64,000 nt of DNA from Sinotaia quadrata (GCA_028829895.1 CM054179.1:50985391-51049390), one strand, 5' to 3'; counted from the first letter of the stretch, positions 13,223 through 24,680 are shown. Notes: generated from the sequence alone by a model not told the origin. Numbers and translations are program-made.

Positions 13223-15110
13223 CGTTCGCGGGCGTCGCTTGACGGTGTTATTTATTTACACATTGCACACATTCAAGTCACTTGACACAGAACACAGATG
13301 TATTCACGCTACACATTCAAGTCACTTGACACATATGTATTCACACTACTCATTGAAGCCATTTGACACAGATGTGATCACAACACACTGTCAAGTTCCT
13401 TGATGGTTATTTTCACTCTACACACATACAAAGCACTACGCACTGTTGTTTTAATACATTACAAGTTTTGACACGTGCGCCACTTAGTTAATGAAGATAA
13501 TAATAGTTAGTATTAATTATTTTTTTATAACTAATTTCAAATGATGAGAATATAAATTTTATTTTATTATTGATCCTCCAACAGACACCACTCATCCCTC
13601 ACTTTGTGGATATTTAGGCGTTGTAAACGTTTTCACAGTTCCACAGCATAAAACAACATTTACAGCCCCATAAGGTTTTCTGCAGGTGGAAAACGTCTTA
13701 CTAAAGGAGAAGAAAATTCGACTTTAATCTATATTTAGCGAGCCCTCATCCACCCATTTTCTTATCCAACATAAGAATATCAATATCAATAAGGCCAATA
13801 AATTTAGCAATAAATTTATTAAAAGAAAATTCAATTAAACAAATGACAATTACAATGAAACAGATAATTTGACATCAATATTCCATGAACCCACATTTGG
13901 GTAATTATAGTTTACAGTCACTCTCTACATATATGATTTACTTAGAATCCTTGCTTTGGTACATTAAAAGTAGGGGTTTAGCATACTCCCTTATGCTTAC
14001 ACACTCTGCAACACACTTTGCAAGTTTCCTGTGCCTTCCCATTCATTCACGTTACGACTAGTGAACAAACGAAGGCTAGCTAGGAACTTGAAAATTGAAC
14101 GTTGCTCCACTTGACTCACAGCTCAGGGTCAAACTCACACTCACAGAGTGAGACACAACCACAACCAAAAAAATGAAATCAGATGGCTGCTTGCTGACTG
14201 CAACATACAATCAAGGAGTAAACCTAGGTTTCTTATTCATCACAATATAACTCCATTCTATTTAACATCTATTCTCAAAACTTACAATCTCTTGCAACAG
14301 TAGTTATTATCCCCATGCATACAAGATACAATAAATACAATGTATCAAACAATATTACATATTAATACATCACATGGACGCATCTTAGTTCAAACATTAG
14401 TAGGAAATAAATCAACTTACAAGGTACTTCTTTACATAACACAAGTATAACATATCAATAGAAAAATGTATGAAATATTTCCAAGTCCACTCTCTCTCAA
14501 TCAGTCAGTTTAAACTCACCACTCAAGCTAATGACTGCCTTCAGAGCCGGACTTCTCTCTTTGTCTTCAAATTCAAAAGTGAATAGACAGCAAATTTTTC
14601 TATAGCAAGTAACTCCTTAAACTCAGCCCATTGGCTAGTCTCGTTCTCATAAATCATAATCATTGGATAATAAAAAACTGCTCACTCAGCAATCTAGAAT
14701 ATTCTTCTCTTAGGCTGTTTACTTCAAACACATTGTCAGGGAAGTATAGGCAAATTATGCTAAGTTATGAAACATTTATTTTTGTTTTTATTAATGTTTT
14801 ATTAACTATCCTTATTTAATTTATGAGAATGTATAATTCGATAGTCGAATTGCACATTGATAGTGCAATCATTGTTTATGAGTTAGTAGGATATAGGTCA
14901 CTCAGAAGGTGAAGCAAAGGCCCTTAACCTCATGCCCATTTTGGTCACTTGCATTCCGTATCATGACATAGTGTTAATCCGCTAGTGACCCAGAGTCCAT
15001 TCATACATACTCATCAATTAATTAAATTCCTTAGACACACACACTTCACCGCACCCATGACCAAGGGCAGATTACTGCGTCCGTATTGACCGCGCACGAA
15101 TATTATGAAA
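13223..15110. other. No recognisable gene
   Basis: Includes loosely repeated ACACATTCAAGTCACTTGAC segments at about 13264-13400 and otherwise AT-rich DNA. No protein or RNA gene was recognised. Confidence 0.4.
14835..14869. other. Two adjacent short inverted repeats
   Basis: AATTCGA-TAG-TCGAATT (14835-14851) is followed by ATTGCAC-7 bp-GTGCAAT (14849-14869), the two sharing three bases. These are potential small hairpins; function unknown. Confidence 0.6.
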
Positions 15111-15288
15111 GTGGTAATTATGAATTGACTTCTCTAAATTATCATATTTTTTATTTATAGAATGCTATGTAAAATATTAATGTGATTGTTAAATGATAGT
15201 GGTAATTATGAATTGACTTCTCTAAATTATCATATTTCTCATTTATAGAATGCTATGTAAAATATTAATGTGATTGTTAAATGATAGT
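15111..15288. repeat. 88-bp tandem duplication
   Basis: GTGGTAATTATGAATTGAC begins at 15111 and 15199. The two copies are nearly identical. Confidence 0.92.
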
Positions 15289-16817
15289 GTGATTAATGTA
15301 TTTTTCTCACAGAAGCTAAGTGGCGTTAGCGATTGATTGCATTTTTGTAGAAATGATCGAGATAACATAAGCACGTGTATTTGCTATGTTCATGCTTGTT
15401 AAAACCATTTGTAGCCGGTAAGCGCTAACAGAGAGATAAATGGTTGTTAATAAGCTTTGCTGTGAACCGCTTGTTAACTATATTATATTGAAAAATTACA
15501 CAATTGTAAAAGAGAATCATTTTATCTATTTGTAAATATTTTATTGACTTGAACTGTAAGTTAGCATGTAGCTAACAAATAATGACTTGTAAAGAGTAAA
15601 TCTATCACTGTCACCATAAAGCTATATGATTGTTCACTGTAATAGGGTACTATAGGGAATGATGTTATTCATTAAAGCTGGTCTTAGGAACCACCCCAAG
15701 TAATGGAGGATCTTCTGAGGATGACGCCCAGAGTTCTTATCGTATGTTGGGTTGACCATAATGGAAGACAACTGCACCATGACTTCATGACTGTCAAGCA
15801 GAATAGACGACTGCAGATCTTCAGAAGACTCTAGTTAAGTTCCTCAACATGATTAATGAACATGATCTAAAAACAATATGTAACAATCGGGCTAGGCGGG
15901 ATAGAATAGTTCAATTGAACTTTCAGCATATTACATAATGTTCTTTTATTACAATTTTGTTATTAAATTTCATTTGTTATCTTTACCCATTGTTACATAA
16001 TTGATTGATGAAGCTAGTTGGGGGTAAGTCAGAATAATAGAATCATTGTTCTTAACTAATAAATAAAGGGGGAGATAACGTTACTAGCATGGGCATGTCA
16101 ACTGATTTATCTGGCAGGTGTCTTTGCATAATAGCCTGAGTCTCTGGATTACTCACAGAAGATAGGTCAGGCTGTCCGACCGTCTCTAATATTAGAAGTT
16201 AATCAATGATCAATATTGATATTTGGAAATGAAATATAGGACAAAGTCTGTAACGAAGTCAAGGACAAATTATACTTTACCTCCTATGTAAGAAATTATT
16301 CTGTATTGTTATGTTAAGCTCCTTGAAGTTTTTTTCCTTTTTGATAGTCGCCATATTCATATAGGCATCGCGAATGGTGATGTAATATCACGCTCCTAAC
16401 GCGACGTGCTGCAGATGGCTTACACACAACCAAAAGAGAGTCTACACCTATTATATAATATGCACGGACAATAGCGGAAAATGGATTGTTGTACAAACCT
16501 GACACCTGACCAAAAGATTTCTCGCCATAATCCATAGGTATGTTTATATACCGTGAACCCGTTTGACTAGTCATTCACGAGGGAACCATGCCTAGGAGAT
16601 ACCTACGACATATTTCCAACAGGCCGCCATATTCTGTGAATCAAGAAAACCCGTTTACATTCAGACTAGGTAACACATCGATTTCTTAGTATTATAAACT
16701 GATTTAAATTATATCTTTTAATTTATCATATTTTATTTTTTCATTGTAAAGTACGATCAAAAGGTCGATTTGTAAATAGGCTATGCCACATGTATGAGTC
16801 GGTGAATAAATAGAATT
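15289..16817. other. No recognisable gene
   Basis: Moderate AT content. A short minus-strand frame at 16314-16574 and others have no recognisable family. Parts may be old mobile DNA. Confidence 0.4.
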
Positions 16818-16862
16818 GTCGGTCATGGAAATGAACAATTATCCTTTCAGAGCGGGTTTCAC
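16818..16862 (+). repeat. Dispersed repeat, copy 1
   Basis: GGTCATGGAAAT, a short spacer and TTTCAGAGCGGGTTTC match the segment at 38661-38707 with the same order and spacing. This suggests two copies of one interspersed element. Confidence 0.5.
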
Positions 16863-16950
16863 ATTTTGAGTTTGGGTCTTGAACTTTACATTCGAGTTCG
16901 GATTCCAAGTTTGAATCCTGAGTGTGTTCGACGTTGCGCTGTACTTGACT

Positions 16951-17495
16951 TGCCATGCGAGAGGCAAAAACCAGCGACTAAACTGAACACCGGGCATCTT
17001 ACGACTTCACTTGCCATGCGAGAGGCAAAAACCAGCGACTAAACTGAACACCGGGCATCTTACGACTTGACTTGCCATGCGAGAGGCAAAAACCAGCGAC
17101 TAAACTGAACACCGGGCATCTTACGACTTGACTTGCCATGCGAGAGGCAAAAACCAGCGACTAAACTGAACACCGGGCATCTTACGACTTGACTTGCCAT
17201 GCGAGAGGCAAAAACCAGCGACTAAACTGAACACCGGGCATCTTACGACTTGACTTGCCATGCGAGAGGCAAAAACCAGCGACTAAACTGAACACCGGGC
17301 ATCTTACGACTTGACTTGCCATGCGAGAGGCAAAAACCAGCGACTAAACTGAACACCGGGCATCTTACGACTTGACTTGCCATGCGAGAGGCAAAAACCA
17401 GCGACTAAACTGAACACCGGGCATCTTACGACTTGACTTGCCATGCGAGAGGCAAAAACCAGCGACTAAACTGAACACCGGGCAACTTACGACCA
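16951..17495. repeat. 61-bp minisatellite, 9 copies, nearly perfect
   Basis: TGCCATGCGAGAGGCAAAAA starts at 16951 and every 61 bp to 17439. Copies are almost identical; the visible differences are a C for G at the first junction and changes in the last unit. The unit is GC-richer than its surroundings and has CpG sites. A period of 61 cannot keep a frame. Confidence 0.97.
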
Positions 17496-17919
17496 CTGAC
17501 TTGAAGAGCCGAATCGACACTATTCAACCGACGTGTTATGTGGCAGTCTGCCGACAAACTATTGGGGCGGGGTTGGGGGTGAGTGCTGCCATAATGGGAC
17601 GAGAAGATAAAAACAGCTCAGTGGACAGCTGGTGATCTCTTAAATCAGCTTAATATTTTATTTCAAACTTTAAAAAAACCCTAATCACTCTAATCACTCG
17701 CGATCGAAAGGTTTCTAACACGGTAACAGTAGTCACTGAGAATGTTCTTTTACTTAACAAGCTTGAAAGAACTCTAGAACTTAATAAGTTCAACCTCGAA
17801 AGCGAGTTTGCTTTACGATAGACAAAGAGAAATCCGCCACGTGAAAGACAGACAGTAAAAAAAAAATATACATAAAAAGAAAATCATCAGTAACAGAGAG
17901 TGATGTAGATTGAGACAGA
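17496..17919. other. No recognisable gene
   Basis: Ordinary sequence between the 61-bp array and the CA tract. A short plus-strand frame ending at 17635 is continuous with the array and is not credible. Confidence 0.4.

Positions 17920-18009
<90 letters not shown>
17920..18009. repeat. (CA)n microsatellite
   Basis: About 85 bp of pure CA, entered through GCGCAC. The Cys-Val open frames on the minus strand are artefacts of it. Confidence 0.97.
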
Positions 18010-18010
<1 letters not shown>

Positions 18011-18495
18011 GGATGGATGAATAGACTGACAGACTAACAAATAGAGAAAACGACAGATAGACATACAGAGAGACATATAGATGGTTGTTTGACAGATAAT
18101 TTAAAACTGAATTAAATCGCTTATTAATTTAAGTAACTTTGTATTCATTTTATTTTTACTATTTATTCCAGATTTTTTTTCCAGCAATACATAATTTTCT
18201 CCTCCTTCCTCCACCCCAACCACAAAAGGAAAAATAAAGTGTCTCTATTGTAGTCATATATTTCATTGCATCACTGCAATCTCTTAATCTGTGAGCATAT
18301 ATGAACAATTAAATACTATAAATGATTAATTTAATGTGAAATGCATTAAGTGCAATACAACAGTTTCTGGTCTGGAACAGAAATACCAGGTGTACGTGTT
18401 AAATTGAAAAATTAAGATGAGAAGCGTCCATAGTCACAATTGTGGATCAAAGGTCACATTTTGTAGACGTTAGGCTAACTAAAAATCGCAATCTA

Positions 18496-18501
18496 TTTAT
18501 T
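18496..18501 (-). terminator. Candidate polyadenylation signal of receptor A
   Basis: AATAAA on the minus strand, about 190 nt beyond the stop codon of receptor A (TGA at 18691-18693). It is the first canonical hexamer I noticed downstream; another lies near 18150. Which one is used cannot be told from sequence. Confidence 0.45.
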
Positions 18502-18621
18502 ATCTTAGATTAAGAACAATTTCTGTATTGTTTTTTTTTGTTTGCTGTTGTTTACATGTTAAAAGGTTACTTTGTATTTCTTAATTATACTTTGATATTT
18601 TTCCTATTGGTTGAACGGTAC

Positions 18622-18672
18622 TTGTTCTATAATTGCCCGGTAATTGTTCTATAATTGCCCAGTAATTGCCCA
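18622..18672 (-). repeat. 22-bp repeat in the putative 3'UTR of receptor A
   Basis: TTGTTCTATAATTGCCC occurs at 18622 and 18644, with a partial third copy, within 70 bp of the receptor A stop codon. Confidence 0.7.
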
Positions 18673-18690
18673 TTGAAATCTATACAAAAA

Positions 18691-19926
18691 TCAATGACGG
18701 TTCGGGCACCGGAGGAGGTTTTTCAGCTCCCTTCGAAAAGTCCTGTTCATGCAGGCGTAGATGAACGGGTTCGCAACGTTGTAGAAGAAGTACGTGTAGA
18801 AGACAATCAGTGGAGCGTGAATGACTTGGAGCGCTATCAGCCAAGCCGGAAGAAAGGAGCAGATGAACACCAAGGCCACTGCAAACAACATGGCGGCCGT
18901 CTTGATGTTGTTAATATGCAAACGCTCTAGTTGTGAACGCATGCGAGGCTTGACGAACGCCGAACCGTTCTGCGGCACAAACAGCACGCCTCCGACCGTG
19001 GGCTCATCGGGAGAACCTTCAGGATCGCCTTTAACCTGAGAGAGTTCCAGATCGCTAGTGATTTCGGCAGGATCCAGCTCGTCGTCCGCATACTGGGAAT
19101 TCCACAGGAAGCAACAGGCGGCACTGCGCACTCGCAGCTTTTTGCGTCGCTGCGTGACGATAGAGTGGTAGACAAGTGAGTACAGGACAAGAATTGCCAC
19201 ACAGCAGACAAGAAAGAACCAGGAATAAATCACATGCACTGTATGGAAAAAGCGCGAGTTGACGGTGTTTATGCGCATCGTACAGATGCTGGCATCCGTT
19301 GGCTGGAATGTGTTGTTGTGGTATCTGATGGTCTTCCAGGAGCTGTTTGATGATGTCAAGAAAGGAGCGGGTATCATCATCATGCGAGAGGCCCCTGTGG
19401 TGTTCAGTGTGGGGCTGGTGGTGGTATGATTAGCGCTGTATACTTTGCGGGCGGGACTTTTGCCAATGTTAAGCCACGCAATGACGTTATCATTAGGATC
19501 CCTTGTCATTTCAGTGTGAAATGCATCGTCTGGATTACCACTCTTTATGACGCCACCGTAGTCTCGATTTTGCTCCCAGTTTGGCATTTCACCGCTGTCG
19601 TACACACTATACTGGGAAGAAATCATTCCACCATAAATAAAGATGAAGATGGCTAGGCAAGTAATGATGATCTTGGCGCGACGCTCGGTCATCCAGCGCA
19701 AGTATGGATGACAAATGCACAGGTAGCGGTCCACGGCAACAGTCACCATGACGAATGCGGAGAATGGGACGGTTGTCGTGATGAGAAAATGATAGAACTT
19801 GCAGAAAAAGTCCAGCTTGATGTCGAAATGCAGCGCTTCCATGGCTATGGTGAAAGGAATCGTGATGAGACACGTGACAAAGTCCGTCCCGGCATGCGTC
19901 AGAATGAAAATTGTTGACGTCAATCC
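18691..19926 (-). CDS. Receptor A, exon 2 (TM2 to C-terminus), class A GPCR
   Basis: Encodes residues 53-463 of a rhodopsin-like seven-helix receptor in the plasma membrane. Visible marks are D67 (2.50), C94 (3.25) with its partner C267 in ECL2, S108 (3.39), DRY at 118-120, P412 (6.50), NPFIY at 438-442, and C459 in a basic tail that may be palmitoylated. The sodium-pocket residues D2.50, S3.39 and N7.49 are present. ECL2 (about 162-280) is very long and has four N-glycosylation sequons (N218, N227, N246, N256). The TM4 tryptophan and TM5 proline are absent, and the toggle position is F410. ICL3 (about 308-390) is long, with a CCFLW motif and a DEPTVG motif. The acceptor is CTCTCCAG then GGATTG; reading upstream to the ATG at 19998 would cross it into intron. 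No start codon belongs to this exon. Ligand unknown; a peptide receptor is only a guess. Confidence 0.92.
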   Translation of the reverse strand, partial: GLTSTIFILTHAGTDFVTCLITIPFTIAMEALHFDIKLDFFCKFYHFLITTTVPFSAFVMVTVAVDRYLCICHPYLRWMTERRAKIIITCLAIFIFIYGGMISSQYSVYDSGEMPNWEQNRDYGGVIKSGNPDDAFHTEMTRDPNDNVIAWLNIGKSPARKVYSANHTTTSPTLNTTGASRMMMIPAPFLTSSNSSWKTIRYHNNTFQPTDASICTMRINTVNSRFFHTVHVIYSWFFLVCCVAILVLYSLVYHSIVTQRRKKLRVRSAACCFLWNSQYADDELDPAEITSDLELSQVKGDPEGSPDEPTVGGVLFVPQNGSAFVKPRMRSQLERLHINNIKTAAMLFAVALVFICSFLPAWLIALQVIHAPLIVFYTYFFYNVANPFIYACMNRTFRRELKNLLRCPNRH

Positions 19927-20209
19927 CTGGAGAGCAGGACAACATCTCTCAATATTTTGTGCACTTTTAGCATATTTCAAGTGTACTAATGAGAACATCG
20001 TAATAAGAAAGACGTAAATAGATCAAGTGAAATGGGATTTCAGTCATCAATGGACATAAACTAAGCCAATGTTTTCTGTCTTTTCACGATGCCGTTATAT
20101 TCATATTTCTAAGTCAAAGACATCAATAGATGATGAAGTATAAAAAGGGATTTAATTATACAACATTTTTATAAAAATATGAATATATAATACGTGGTTG
20201 TAAAACGCT

Positions 20210-20515
20210 AATTGTTTGTGTCTGAGGATAGTGTAGGTCTCTGTATGTGTCTGATACTAATGCAGATCTCTATATGTGTCTTATGCTAGTGTAGGTCTAT
20301 GTGTCTCTTAAGATAAGGTAGGTTTCTATACAAGTATTTAATGAAAACGTAGGCCTGTATAAGTATTTCAGGAAAACGTAGGTCTCTGTATGAGAACTTC
20401 AGTATAATGTAGGTCTCTGTATAAGTATTTCAGGGTAATGTAGATCTCCATTTTAGGATAATATAGGTCTCTTTATGAGTGTGTGGAATAAGGTAGGTTT
20501 CAATATGGTGCCGAG
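20210..20515. repeat. Diverged repeats of about 30-40 bp
   Basis: GTAGGTCTCTGTAT-like segments recur roughly every 30-40 bp about eight times with many substitutions. An old array inside receptor A intron 1. Confidence 0.7.
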
Positions 20516-22164
20516 TCATAAAATGAGTTTCTATAGCTACGAAATGCATGACGTCAAAATGAAGATAATTACTTGGTCATAAGTGACTATAAAACATGAA
20601 ATATTTCCATCAGTTCGTTGAAATAATTATTTAAAATAATTCCAGAATGAAAGGTAGGATTAAAGATAATTTAAGCATTCTGGTAGTATATTACCCGTCT
20701 GTCTTGGATGGAAATATCTTGATAAAGGCACAAACTGTCGATACAGGAACACGTTTCAGCTGACAAAATACTTTATTTGAACACTTAAAGCTGTCATTAG
20801 TTGTATCAACTCATTAGCACCAACTTTTAAAAAAAAAGGATAAAACAGTTTACGAGGAAACAACTTTAGTTTGTAGTCAGAAAGTACTTTAAAAGACTCA
20901 TCTAAGCAACAACCAATATATAAGAAAACACGTGTTAATTTACCACTAGCATGCGATTTGAAGGATAGCACAAAAGCCAAGATGGGCTACAACTTTTAAT
21001 TAGAGGAAAGAATATGTCGTATCTAGGATCAGCAGGCAATTTAAAAGTAGCACCAGGGCAGTAATAAGACAGCTATCATTTTACAAAGAAAATATTTAAA
21101 ATCAGCATGCAATTTAAAGGGCAGCGCGATAGCCAGTAATAATGCAACTAACATTTTACAAGGAAATATTTAAAATCAGCATGCATGTTGAAGAAATCAC
21201 AATAATGTACACAACAACAGAAAACAAACCAGGAAAAAACAGCTTATAGTTTAATCAACAAGAAATTAAAACACAGCAATGTATCACTGCTAAAAATAGA
21301 AATATAACATTGTAGTTTAAAATGACCATGCTTCCACCCAAAAAATAAAAATAAAAAAAACAAGAAAATTGAAGAAAGCTCACAAGTATCTACATAAAAA
21401 AACAAGACTTCTTGTAGTTTAAAAAGAAGTATTTCAAGAAAGCATCGTGACAGTCAGCAATTTAGTTAACTGCGCGTATTCATCACTTTTCAAAATTTTG
21501 TAACATCAAACCAATATGAAATTTTAAACAAACCCGCTAACGACAATGTTAAAGCAACACAAGCATCAAGCCAAACAAACTGTAGTTTTCATGTCAAATT
21601 TAAAGGACAACATCGACTGCTATATTAAAGTAACACACCAAGAATCTGTTCGCATTTATTTTAAAGATATAAAGGACAAAAATTAAAGAAAAGGTAAAAT
21701 CTTTACAAGCCTACTAAGAATTCTGGATTGATCTTTGTTTACAGCATATAGCTGTTTTGAAGTGAAGAAGGTTTTATCTCACGTAGATCAAACTAGAATT
21801 ATTAATCTCACTTCGTGAACAACTGTGAAACCTGCAAAATTTCTTTCATATGCATCAATACAAGAACTCCGTGTCCAAGCAATAACTGTGATAATTAAGT
21901 GTCTTTTAGTTATTTTTGTACGGATTCTTGAACGGGTCCCATCAAAGAACACAATCGAATAAGAAAAATATCTACGTCACTGTAACACGGTTGCTTTTCG
22001 ATAAAGTCTAAAGTTCAAATTTACAAGTTATAAGAGGACAATAATTAATCAATCACAAAATGAATAAATGATCTTTATTTTTTTTACTGCATTCTAGTCA
22101 TCGTATATCTTTTGAAGACTAATTTTACGTTTTTAAAATTTGCTCAGACATCGACTTCCGCAAT

Positions 22165-22650
22165 TGAAATTGAATTTTATGAGCTATATTATCTTGTCAG
22201 AGCACTGTTCTTAAGTTTATGACTTATATTGCCTTGTCGGTGCGGTGTTCTTAGGTTTATGACTTAAATTGTTGTCAGTACAGTGCTTTTAATGTTGTAA
22301 CTTAAACTGTCTTGTCAGTGAGTTTTTTTAATTTTATGTCTAAAATTCTCTTGTCAGTGAGGTTTATAAATTTATGACTTAAAACCTCAGTGAGGCTTTC
22401 AAATTCACGATTTAAATTGTCTCGTCAGTGACGTTTTTAAATTTATGACTTAAACTGTCTTATCAGTGAGGATTTTAAATTTATGACTTAAATTGTCTTG
22501 TCAGGGAGGTTTTTAAACTTTTGACTTAAATTGTCTTGTCAGAGAGAATTTTAAATTTATGACTTAAATTGTCTTGTCAGTGAGGATTTTAAATTTATGA
22601 CTTAAATTGTCTTGTCAAGGATTTTAAATTTATGACGTAAATTGTCTTGT
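22165..22650. repeat. Minisatellite of about 36-40 bp, about 12 copies
   Basis: TTTATGACTTAAATTGTC followed by TTGTCAGTGAGG recurs, with length variation between copies. Inside receptor A intron 1. Confidence 0.88.
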
Positions 22651-23301
22651 CAGTGCAGATTCTTACTGAACACGTCTCGTGGTGCCACTGAAAGAAGTTA
22701 GACTCTTAACTTCCGGAGTTCCGATTAGAATTTCATGTATATTTGTACTTTCTGTCCTTTATGCATTGAACGAGGGTTAACTTAAAGTGTAGGAGAAATA
22801 GACCCTGAAATAAAATTACTCAGTAAATTTGCAACCAATCTTACAATGTCTACAATTATTCGTAGGTTAGAGGTTATATGGCTTTCAGGGACGTCACAGG
22901 CAGTCTGCGAGAATCGTGCGCCGTTATATCCATTTTTTTTATTGTTATTCATCTTTCGGTCCATAATATATACCAGTTATTCTTTTGATTGTTATTGGGG
23001 ATTTTTCAGTCCATGTATTTTACCATGCTTAGTATTGATCTTTCAATCCATTCTATGTATCAAAAATTCTGTTGATTCTTACTGATCTTTCAGTAAATAA
23101 AATATGCGAGATAATTACAATCATAACACTCAACAGTATAACCAACAAATTCAACAGCTGAAACAGTACATTGTGTAAATTTCAAAATCTAATTTAATTA
23201 TTCACAATATTATCGATATGCACAAAAATAGTTTACATTAAATCATGAATGTGTATACTTCTCAATTTGAACCACTTTTCCTTAGTCTCAATAACAATTA
23301 T

Positions 23302-23492
23302 TTCTTTCTTCACAATGTGACAGATTTCGAGTGCCAGACGAGATGTAACCTCTTTCTTCACAATGTGACAGATTTCGAGTGCCAGACGAGATGTAACCTC
23401 TTTCTTCACAATGTGACAGATTTCGAGTGCCAGACGAGATGTAACCTCTTTCTTCACAATGTGACAGATTTCGAATGCCAGACAGATGTAAC
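23302..23492. repeat. 48-bp minisatellite, 4 copies
   Basis: CTTCACAATGTGACAGATTT recurs every 48 bp; the first three copies are nearly perfect. The multiple-of-three period leaves both strands open, so the 74-100-residue repetitive frames here are artefacts. Confidence 0.93.
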
Positions 23493-23582
23493 CTTTTCTT
23501 TAGTCGTCAGAAGAATTGCTTATAGAGATTTACACTCATCACCATAGCAAAGCGCAACAGGGCACTCGGCCTTTCCCACACC

Positions 23583-24240
23583 TGACTTTTTAAATCTAGT
23601 TTAATTTTAGACATTACCATATGCATAACAGAGCAGTCGCCTTTTCCCAGATCTGTCTGTTTAAATCTAGTTTAATTTTAGACATTACCATATGCATAAC
23701 AGAGCAGTCGCCTTTCCCCAGATCTGTCTGTTTAAATCTAGTTTAATTTTAGACATTACCATTTGCACAACAGAGCATTCGCCTTTTCCCAGATCTGTCT
23801 GTTTAAATCTAGTTTAATTTTAGACATTACCATTTGCACAACAGAGCATTCGCCTTTTCCCAGATCTGTCTGTTTAAATCTAGTTTAATTTTAGACATTA
23901 CCATATGCACAACAGAGCAGTCGCCTTTCCCCAGATCTGTCTGTTTAAATCTAGTTTAATTTTAGACATTACCATTTGCACAACAGAGCATTCGCCTTTT
24001 CCCAGATCTGTCTGTTTAAATCTAGTTTAATTTTAGACATTACCATTTGCACAACAGAGCATTCGCCTTTTCCCAGATCTGTCTGTTTAAATCTAGTTTA
24101 AGTTTAGACATTACCATATGCACAACAGGGCGCTAGCCGTTTTCTAGATCTATCTATATATCTGGTTTTATTTCCGACATTACCATATGCACAAAAGGGC
24201 GCTAGCCTTTTCCCGAACTTTCTGTTTAAATTTGGTTTTA
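23583..24240. repeat. 71-bp minisatellite, about 9 copies
   Basis: TTTTAGACATTACCATATGC and CCCAGATCTGTCTG recur with a 71-bp period. Copies mix two alleles (CATATGCATAA/CATTTGCACAA and AGCAGTCG/AGCATTCG), and the last two copies are degraded. The array ends about 130 bp from the exon 1 donor. Confidence 0.93.
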
Positions 24241-24372
24241 GACATTACCAAACATTCATCAGAGAATAATTAAATCAGCTCTACCAACTCTAATTTGTGA
24301 GAAGGGGACAAAATGATCAAAATGAATCCCCTATATAACGAAAAAAGATGAAAGAAAGAACAACCCTTGTAC

Positions 24373-24528
24373 CTGCTTGAAATGTGAAAATACGTAGAGG
24401 GTAGCACCGTTACCCAGCATTCCTGTGACAGAGAAAAGTCCGAGCATGCTTGCTAACAGCAGAAAGTTGTCGTCTATCGAGCGAAAATGGCTCCAGTCCA
24501 TATCAGTCTCGGTGCTCGGGTCGGCCAT
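24373..24528 (-). CDS. Receptor A, exon 1 (N-terminus and TM1)
   Basis: Encodes residues 1-52: a short acidic N-terminus (MADPSTETDMDW...) without an N-glycosylation sequon, then TM1 (about 22-47) with the class A Gly-Asn pair at N40 (1.50), ending SHFKQ before a GT donor. ATG at 24528-24526 was chosen because a TAG lies in the same frame 36 nt upstream and no other ATG lies between; a GTG two codons upstream is not a plausible animal start. It joins exon 2 at 19926 in phase 0. Receptor B's first exon is also exactly 52 codons with the same layout, which strongly supports both models. An untranslated upstream exon is possible. Confidence 0.85.
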
Positions 24529-24680
24529 TGACACTCCTGGGTTGTGCTGTGGACGAGAGTACTAGCATCTACTATTGCGGCAGGTTATGGTTGCGTTACC
24601 AAACATAAAATGACTCCTGCACTCTTCAGTTAACACGGATAAAATAGAAAGATGCTTGCTATTTTGCTCTCTTGCTCGCC

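Larger units (their letters stand above)
19927..24372 (-). other. Receptor A intron 1 (4446 bp, phase 0)
   Basis: The donor (CAG then GTACAA, ending the exon at 24373) and acceptor (CTCTCCAG, exon starting at 19926) join F50-K51-Q52 to G53, the expected TM1-ICL1-TM2 sequence. The intron holds four tandem-repeat arrays listed separately and otherwise AT-rich DNA, with no other exon recognised. Confidence 0.85.

Noticed and set aside
17790..18076. Cys-Val-rich minus-strand frames, and similar at 32564-32890 and 32942-33244
   Set aside because: CA/GT dinucleotide tracts produce Cys-Val or His-Thr runs in several frames.
19927..19998. ATG at 19998 as the start of receptor A (and 57699 for receptor B)
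   Set aside because: The residues before G53/K53 do not match between paralogues and lie upstream of clear AG acceptors. Real first exons with TM1 exist at 24373-24528 and 60359-60514.
18655..20017. Plus-strand and alternative minus-strand frames over receptor A exon 2, and likewise 56564-57769 over receptor B
   Set aside because: Antisense or shifted shadows of the receptor coding sequence, without recognisable families.
24529..24534. GTG at 24534 as the initiation codon of receptor A
   Set aside because: Animal initiation is normally at ATG; the ATG at 24528 follows within two codons and matches the 52-codon length of receptor B exon 1.
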